Assembly: GCA_017538465.1 (NCBI GenBank) | Contig: JAFYIW010000240.1 | Location: 1-9,849 of the forward strand | Reading direction: 5' to 3' | Length of the DNA: 9,849 bases | Origin: Victivallales bacterium | GTDB lineage: Bacteria; Verrucomicrobiota; Lentisphaeria; Oligosphaerales; Oligosphaeraceae | Part shown: one piece after another, positions 5,862 through 9,849 of the stretch | How positions within the stretch are numbered: position 1 is the first letter of the stretch | How the letters are laid out: every line of letters begins with the position of its first letter | Made by a program: the position numbers and the translations under genes | Notes under the pieces: model-generated | What the model was told of the DNA's origin: nothing | The model's input: the letters and a program-made list of their open reading frames with translations, nothing else | Database searches by the model: none

Positions 5862-8195
5862 TTCGGCTGTCCTTTCGGGTTGAGGTGACTGGGCGAGCAA
5901 TGGCGTGGAAAGCAACGTGCCTTTTCGGGGACGATCCTGCGTCGCATCGTGGACTTTGAAGAGATTGAGTCGCAAGGCGTTCAGGCAAACGGTGAGGCTG
6001 GACAGGCTCATCGCCGCCGCGCCGATCATGGGATTCATCTTCCAGCCGAAGAGCCCCGCCGCCAGAGGAATGCAGATCGCATTGTAGAAGAAGGCCCAGA
6101 AGAGATTCTCGTGAATGATGTGCAACGTCTTTCGGCTTAGGCGAATGGCTGCCGTCACATCGAGCAGTGAACAATTCATCAGGACGACATCCGCGCTGTC
6201 CACGGCGACATCCGTTCCCGCGCCGATGGCAATCCCGATGTCGGCTCGGGTGAGAGCTGGCGCGTCGTTGATGCCGTCGCCAACCATCGCGGTGATGCCG
6301 TGGCGCTGGAGTGCCTGAATGCGCTCCGCCTTGTCATGGGGGAGGACTCCGGCGGCGACCTCGTCCACGCCGACTTGTTTGGCGATGGCCTGTGCGGTGC
6401 AGGGATTGTCTCCAGTCAGCATAATGACTTTGAGGTCCAGGCCATGCAGTTGGCGAATGGCCTCGGCGGAATCGGGCTTGATGGTGTCGGCCACGGCGAT
6501 GATGCCCAGGGGCGTGTGGTCTTCGGCGAAAAAGAGTGGCGTCTTTCCCTGGGAGGAGAGAGTTCTGGCGGTTTGCACAAGAGCTTCGGGGAGACTGGTC
6601 ATATTGCGGAGGAATACCTCGTTGCCTCCGCGCAGCCGCCGTTGTCCGCACATTCCCCCCAGCCCATTGCCAGGCATGGCCTGGAAGTCAGTGACTTCGT
6701 GGACGGGGAGGCGGCGGTCTTCGGCCGCTTTCACAATTGCCTTGGCCAGCGGGTGTTCGCTTTTGCGTTCCAGGGCGAAGGCGGCCTCCAGAAGTTCTGT
6801 TTCGGTGTGACCGTGCGAGGGAACGAGGTCGGTCACTTGAGGCTCCCCTGAAGTGATGGTTCCCGTCTTGTCTAGCGCCATGATTTGCGTTTTGCCAGCA
6901 GTTTCCAGCGCCGCTCCGGTCTTGAAGAGGATGCCGTTTTTGGCGCCCAGGCCATTGCCGACCATCACTGCGACCGGCGTGGCCAGGCCAAGGGCGCAAG
7001 GGCAGGAAATCACCAGCACCGCGATGCCACGCGCCAGCGCGAAGGCGACCGACTGTCCGTTCAGAAGCCATCCTGCGATGACCACGAGCGCAATGGCGAT
7101 GACCGTCGGCACGAAGATGCCGGACACCCGATCCGCAATGCGGGCGATGGGCGCCTTGGTCGCAGAGGCATCCGAAACCAGCCGGATAATCTGGGCCAGC
7201 GTGGTGTCTTCGCCTACGCGCGTGGCGCGGCAGGTCAGAAAGCCCGACTGGTTGAGGGTCGCCGCGCTGACTGCATCCCCCGCCGTCTTGTCCACGGGAA
7301 TGGACTCGCCAGTGAGCGCGGATTCGTTCACCGCACTGGTGCCAGAGAGCACCACGCCGTCCACGGGGATGCTTGCACCTGGGCGGACCACGAAGACATC
7401 ATCCTTCTGGACTTCTGCGATGGGGACCTCGCATTCCTGGTCATTTCGTAGCAGGATGGCCGTCTTCGGAGCGAGTCGGATCAATTCCTTGAGGGCGTCG
7501 GTGGTACGTCCTTTGGACTTCGCTTCCAGCAGCTTCCCCACCGTGATGAGGGCGGGAATCATCGCGGCGGACTCGAAATAGAGCTGGTGGTAGAGGTCCA
7601 TCAGCTCCGCAGTTGCTCCGCCTTGGGTGACGAGCCTGCACATTTGAACTACCACGAAGAGGCTCCAGCCAAATGAGACGGAGGAACCCAGTGCGACCAA
7701 GGTGTCCATATTGGGGGCACGATGGAGAAGGGCGTTAAAGCCGCTGGTGAAGAACTTGCCGTTGATGGCCATCACGACGAACGCCAGAAGCATCTGCGTA
7801 AAGGCAAGCCGTAGATGCTGTTGCACGAGGAAGTTCGGCAATGGCCAGCCCCCCATGTGGTGCCCCATCGTGATATACATCAGAACCACCAGGAAGAGCA
7901 CCGACCAGAGGAGCCGCCGCTTCAGCCGTGGCGTCTCGGTGTCTTGTAAAGCTAGCCCTGCGGAATCGTCGAATTCTGTCGTGTTTTGTCTTGGATGGAC
8001 TTTTGCACCATAGCCAGCGGCTTCAACGGCATGGATAATGGCATCGGCATCCGCCGTGCCCTCTACGCCCATGGAGTTGGTCAGCAGGCTCACGGCGACG
8101 CCGGTGACGCCCGGGACCTTGGCGACCGCCTTCTCCACGCGCGCCTGGCAGGCGGCGCAGCTCATTCCAGTGACGATAAACTTTTGCATAGACAT
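5652..8195 (-). CDS. copA: Cu+-exporting P1B-type ATPase with a C-terminal CopZ-like domain fused on
   Basis: This 847-aa inner-membrane pump moves Cu(I) out of the cytoplasm using ATP. An N-terminal heavy-metal-associated domain with GMSCAAC (10-16) comes first. The core motifs follow in order: actuator TGES (295-298), transmembrane CPC (398-400), phosphorylated DKTGT (442-446, Asp-442), nucleotide-binding SEHP (479-482), TGD (594-596) and GDGIND (639-644). YN (704-705) and MSLSS (729-733) in the last membrane helices, together with CPC, indicate the P1B-1 copper subtype. Residues 779-847 are a second metal-binding domain with MMCPHC (788-793), joined by a linker of about 30 residues (749-778). 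Most CopA proteins carry metal-binding domains only at the N terminus. The start was placed at 8195 (MSMQKF, with MQKF at 8189 as alternative). The frame is open to 8465, but that extension overlaps the batE SH3 coding sequence and reads as proline/arginine/serine-rich nonsense. No convincing ribosome binding site precedes either Met. Confidence 0.95.
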   Translation of the reverse strand: MSMQKFIVTGMSCAACQARVEKAVAKVPGVTGVAVSLLTNSMGVEGTADADAIIHAVEAAGYGAKVHPRQNTTEFDDSAGLALQDTETPRLKRRLLWSVLFLVVLMYITMGHHMGGWPLPNFLVQQHLRLAFTQMLLAFVVMAINGKFFTSGFNALLHRAPNMDTLVALGSSVSFGWSLFVVVQMCRLVTQGGATAELMDLYHQLYFESAAMIPALITVGKLLEAKSKGRTTDALKELIRLAPKTAILLRNDQECEVPIAEVQKDDVFVVRPGASIPVDGVVLSGTSAVNESALTGESIPVDKTAGDAVSAATLNQSGFLTCRATRVGEDTTLAQIIRLVSDASATKAPIARIADRVSGIFVPTVIAIALVVIAGWLLNGQSVAFALARGIAVLVISCPCALGLATPVAVMVGNGLGAKNGILFKTGAALETAGKTQIMALDKTGTITSGEPQVTDLVPSHGHTETELLEAAFALERKSEHPLAKAIVKAAEDRRLPVHEVTDFQAMPGNGLGGMCGQRRLRGGNEVFLRNMTSLPEALVQTARTLSSQGKTPLFFAEDHTPLGIIAVADTIKPDSAEAIRQLHGLDLKVIMLTGDNPCTAQAIAKQVGVDEVAAGVLPHDKAERIQALQRHGITAMVGDGINDAPALTRADIGIAIGAGTDVAVDSADVVLMNCSLLDVTAAIRLSRKTLHIIHENLFWAFFYNAICIPLAAGLFGWKMNPMIGAAAMSLSSLTVCLNALRLNLFKVHDATQDRPRKGTLLSTPLLAQSPQPERTAEMQKTIKIEGMMCPHCEATVKKALEALPFVESAVPSHTASEAVVTLNGDFDAELVKKAIEDKGYTVTGME
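5870..5875 (-). promoter_or_regulatory. Internal Shine-Dalgarno sequence inside copA, before the CopZ-like domain
   Basis: Read on the minus strand this is AAAGGA, followed by 8 nt (CAGCCGAA) and then ATG. It lies in the poorly constrained linker between the ATPase core and the C-terminal metal-binding domain, where a former intergenic region would be expected. Confidence 0.5.
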
Positions 8196-8211
8196 GGTCA
8201 AAGAGACCCAT

Positions 8212-8241
8212 ATAATATACTTCCCTTCACAATGCCTCCAA
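8212..8241 (-). promoter_or_regulatory. Possible sigma-70-like promoter for copA, overlapping the batE 3' end
   Basis: On the minus strand TTGGAG (8236-8241) is followed after 16 nt by TATATT (8214-8219), or after 18 nt by TATTAT (8212-8217). This AT-rich patch stands out in GC-rich surroundings and directly precedes copA, giving a very short leader of about 10 nt. No CueR-, CopY- or CsoR-type operator palindrome was recognised. Prediction by eye only. Confidence 0.33.
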
Positions 8242-8523
8242 GTCGGTATCCGGTAGCCAGCCGGTGAGATGATTGGGCAGGGCGATCTCATGCCAGTCGC
8301 CGCGGGTGCGCAAGATGGTGACCTCGGTGCCGGCATGGATGGGCGCGTCAAAGGCCGGGGCGTAGGAGAATCCGTCGCTCTTGCGCGGCATGGTCTCATC
8401 CGCCACAATGACGGCAGGGTGCGCATGGCGCAGGGAGTGCCATGAGGCGAGGACGGAGCCGCCAAAGGCGAGAATGCCGAGAAGGAGGATGACCGCAGTG
8501 ACTTTCAGCCAGACGGGACGTCG
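8227..8523 (-). pseudogene. batE: Severed C-terminal part of the batE-like gene (membrane helix plus SH3-like domain)
   Basis: Directly after the TAG at 8524-8526, the same frame continues for 98 residues to a TGA at 8227-8229. The translation is clearly protein-like: RRPVWLKVTAVILLLGILAF gives a second membrane helix. After a short linker comes an SH3-like module with GTEVTILRTRGDWHEIALP and HLTGWLPDTDLEAL; the W-x-x-I and G-W-L-P pattern is typical of bacterial SH3b domains. BatE-type proteins of the Bat operon commonly run TPR, two helices, SH3, so this is the missing end of the gene at 8524-9012. No good start codon with a ribosome binding site is evident for it, so it would be produced only by readthrough or if the TAG is a sequence error. 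The end of this segment overlaps the putative copA promoter. Confidence 0.75.
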
Positions 8524-9012
8524 CTACAGAAGGCGGATGGCCGTTGCCCAGAAAATGGCATTGAGGAGAGTGGCGAGCCAAAGGCGTGCATGGAAGGAGA
8601 GATCATAGTGCCAGAAGCAGAGTGTCTGGAGGACGGGGGAAGTCTCCGGTTCTGCGATGTGGTCTTGACGCTTCGCGCGAACATATTGAAGATTGGCTAG
8701 AAGTTGACGGTTATGTGGCAGGAAGTATTGCGCGCGCCGATAATTGAGGATGGCGTGAGGAATGTCATCCAGTTGCGCGTAGGTGTTTCCTAGGTTGTAG
8801 TAGATTTGACCGTTCTCGTAACCTTGTACGGTCTCCTCATACCGTATTGCGGCGGTTTCCCATAATGCCCGTGCCTCGTCGGTGGAGATCTGGGCGGCTT
8901 CCACTGCGCCACGGCCGGCGGAGGATGCCTGGTGAAGAAGTTTCTCTTCGATACTGGCATCCGGGGTGCTAGCGGCCAGGCAAAGGAGAAAGACAAGGAA
9001 AGACTGTATCAT
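8524..9012 (-). CDS. batE: BatE-like TPR membrane protein, truncated by an in-frame TAG
   Basis: The 162-aa product starts with a signal sequence (MIQSFLVFLLCLAAS, 1-15), then a helical segment (20-65) and a TPR-type repeat at about 67-112 with the characteristic NGQIYYNLGNTYAQLDDIPH, AILNYRRAQYFLP and NRQLLANLQYVRAK helices. A membrane helix follows (about 144-162, LWLATLLNAIFWATAIRLL), and TAG comes right after it. BatE proteins belong to the Bat (Bacteroides aerotolerance) operon, whose products form a membrane-bound complex with von Willebrand A domain partners; the biochemical role is not well established. The gene begins 15 nt after the batD stop and has no evident ribosome binding site, so it is probably translated by coupling with batD. 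The coding frame resumes beyond the stop, so the intact protein would be 261 residues counting the TAG position. Whether the short form is functional is unknown. Confidence 0.75.
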   Translation of the reverse strand: MIQSFLVFLLCLAASTPDASIEEKLLHQASSAGRGAVEAAQISTDEARALWETAAIRYEETVQGYENGQIYYNLGNTYAQLDDIPHAILNYRRAQYFLPHNRQLLANLQYVRAKRQDHIAEPETSPVLQTLCFWHYDLSFHARLWLATLLNAIFWATAIRLL

Positions 9013-9027
9013 ATTGTCTTGGAAAGG

Positions 9028-9849
9028 CTAGAATGGCTTTATGGCATTCTTGAGGATGGTTCGCGCGGTATCCAGGCTGAAGGCACCGCCAGCGTATTGG
9101 GCGGCCTCGCAGGAGGCAAAAAGGTCACGGAAAGGAGTGATTTGTTCGGTGGTGAAGCCGTCGCGGAGGGCCGCTGCCTCTGCGTCCGTGTAGGTGATGG
9201 CGCCCGGAGGCAATTGGAAGCGGGTGGCGAAGAAGGTCTGGAGCGCGACAGAGAACTTGGCGCCACATTGCGGATCACTGGCGTTCAGGCGCTCAATGGT
9301 GCTAAGCAGGACGCCTTTGGCTCCTTTCACCGCCCGGGCGGTTCCGGTGGCATTGCGGCGACGGGTCAGCAGGACATGCAGTACGCAGGCCAGCCAGAGT
9401 GCGGGGGGGATGACGAGACAGAGTAGCGGAACGAAAAAATGTCTGCAATCTGAGAAGGGAGCCAGTCGAGGACCTGTGCGCCAGCATTCTTCTTTGGAAA
9501 AGTCGGGCTCCAACCCCGTGTTTTGGGCGACGACCTCGGTGACGGCTGATGGCGCGAGGACGTTACTCTGGGCGTCCTCCAAGGTGATTTGACGTGCGGC
9601 GATGACCTTAAGGGGAATGGGCTTGGTGGTGGTAGTGCGGTATTCGCGGGCTTCCGGGTCAAAATAGGAAAGAGAGATGGGAGGCAGTTCCAGGTCGCCT
9701 GGAATGATGGCGCGGAGAGTGCGCTGAAAGACCGTACGGCCGTCTTTCTCCAGTGGCGGGTCGTCACCGGAGATTTTGAAATGGCTGGTGAATTCCGGCA
9801 AATGATTCAGGTCCGGCAACCTGGCGTTGACGAGATCGGGCGCTCCAGA
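9028..9849 (-). CDS. batD: BatD family protein, C-terminal part (5' end outside window)
   Basis: The frame is open to the window edge, so the first visible residues (SGAPDLVNARLPDL) are internal and the true start lies beyond 9849; 273 residues are present. The segment RTVFQRTLRAI (38-48), LELPPISLSYFDPEAREY (53-70) and KPIPLKV (76-82) matches the BatD beta-domain pattern, in which a periplasmic Ig-like region ends in a P.I..SYFDP....Y motif. A single membrane helix follows at about 138-161 (FFVPLLCLVIPPALWLACVLHVLL), then an RRR stop-transfer and a cytoplasmic helical tail of about 110 residues. This topology agrees with BatD, a large periplasmic protein anchored near its C terminus, encoded with BatA/BatB and BatE and linked to oxygen or stress tolerance. 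It ends in TAG at 9028-9030. Confidence 0.85.
   Translation of the reverse strand, partial: SGAPDLVNARLPDLNHLPEFTSHFKISGDDPPLEKDGRTVFQRTLRAIIPGDLELPPISLSYFDPEAREYRTTTTKPIPLKVIAARQITLEDAQSNVLAPSAVTEVVAQNTGLEPDFSKEECWRTGPRLAPFSDCRHFFVPLLCLVIPPALWLACVLHVLLTRRRNATGTARAVKGAKGVLLSTIERLNASDPQCGAKFSVALQTFFATRFQLPPGAITYTDAEAAALRDGFTTEQITPFRDLFASCEAAQYAGGAFSLDTARTILKNAIKPF

Noticed and set aside
6853..7581. Open frames of 183 and 242 codons on the plus strand (6300-6851 and 6853-7581) opposite copA
   Set aside because: They are antisense shadows of the highly conserved ATPase motifs and give alanine/arginine/serine-rich translations without domain signals.
8196..8465. A copA start at 8465, adding 90 residues to the N terminus
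   Set aside because: The added residues are read out of frame from the batE SH3 coding region, show no domain or signal, and come before the normal MQKFIVTGMSCAAC beginning.

Overview
The window looks like bacterial chromosomal DNA from an anaerobic or microaerobic polysaccharide degrader, most likely in the PVC superphylum (a Lentisphaerota or Verrucomicrobiota type). That placement is an inference from gene content: a GH115-like gene beside a secreted CBM9-like/TIM-barrel protein, with a Bat (aerotolerance) operon nearby. Bacteroidota or Planctomycetota cannot be excluded. No rRNA, tRNA, CRISPR array, transposase or phage gene was seen.

Layout, left half (+ strand). Positions 2-568 are the 3' end of a carbohydrate-enzyme-like gene. 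Its stop codon falls at the edge of a 162-nt imperfect palindrome (565-726), flanked on both sides by CTAG and resembling a small non-autonomous mobile element (MITE-like). A two-gene unit follows: a leaderless, divergent GH115 (alpha-glucuronidase family) protein at 764-2782, then after 11 nt an exported 942-aa protein at 2794-5622 with an N-terminal CBM9-like domain and a probable TIM-barrel glycosidase-like domain. The pair is probably used on a polysaccharide or its uronic-acid-bearing fragments, with the second protein acting outside the cytoplasm and the first inside.

Layout, right half (- strand, read right to left). A partial batD (9028-9849, 5' end outside the window) is followed 15 nt later by a batE-like TPR gene. 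That gene is broken by one in-frame TAG (8524-8526), although its second membrane helix and SH3-like domain continue in the same frame to a TGA at 8227-8229. Next is copA (5652-8195), a Cu+-exporting P1B-type ATPase with every signature motif. It carries a 69-aa CopZ-like metal-binding domain fused at its C terminus. A good Shine-Dalgarno sequence in front of the internal ATG of that domain suggests it was, or still is, translated separately. copA and the CBM9 gene converge with only 29 nt between their stop codons.

The points most worth a second look are the CTAG-flanked palindrome, the copA-copZ fusion with its internal start site, and the single stop codon dividing batE. I did not find convincing evidence of a wholly new multi-gene system.
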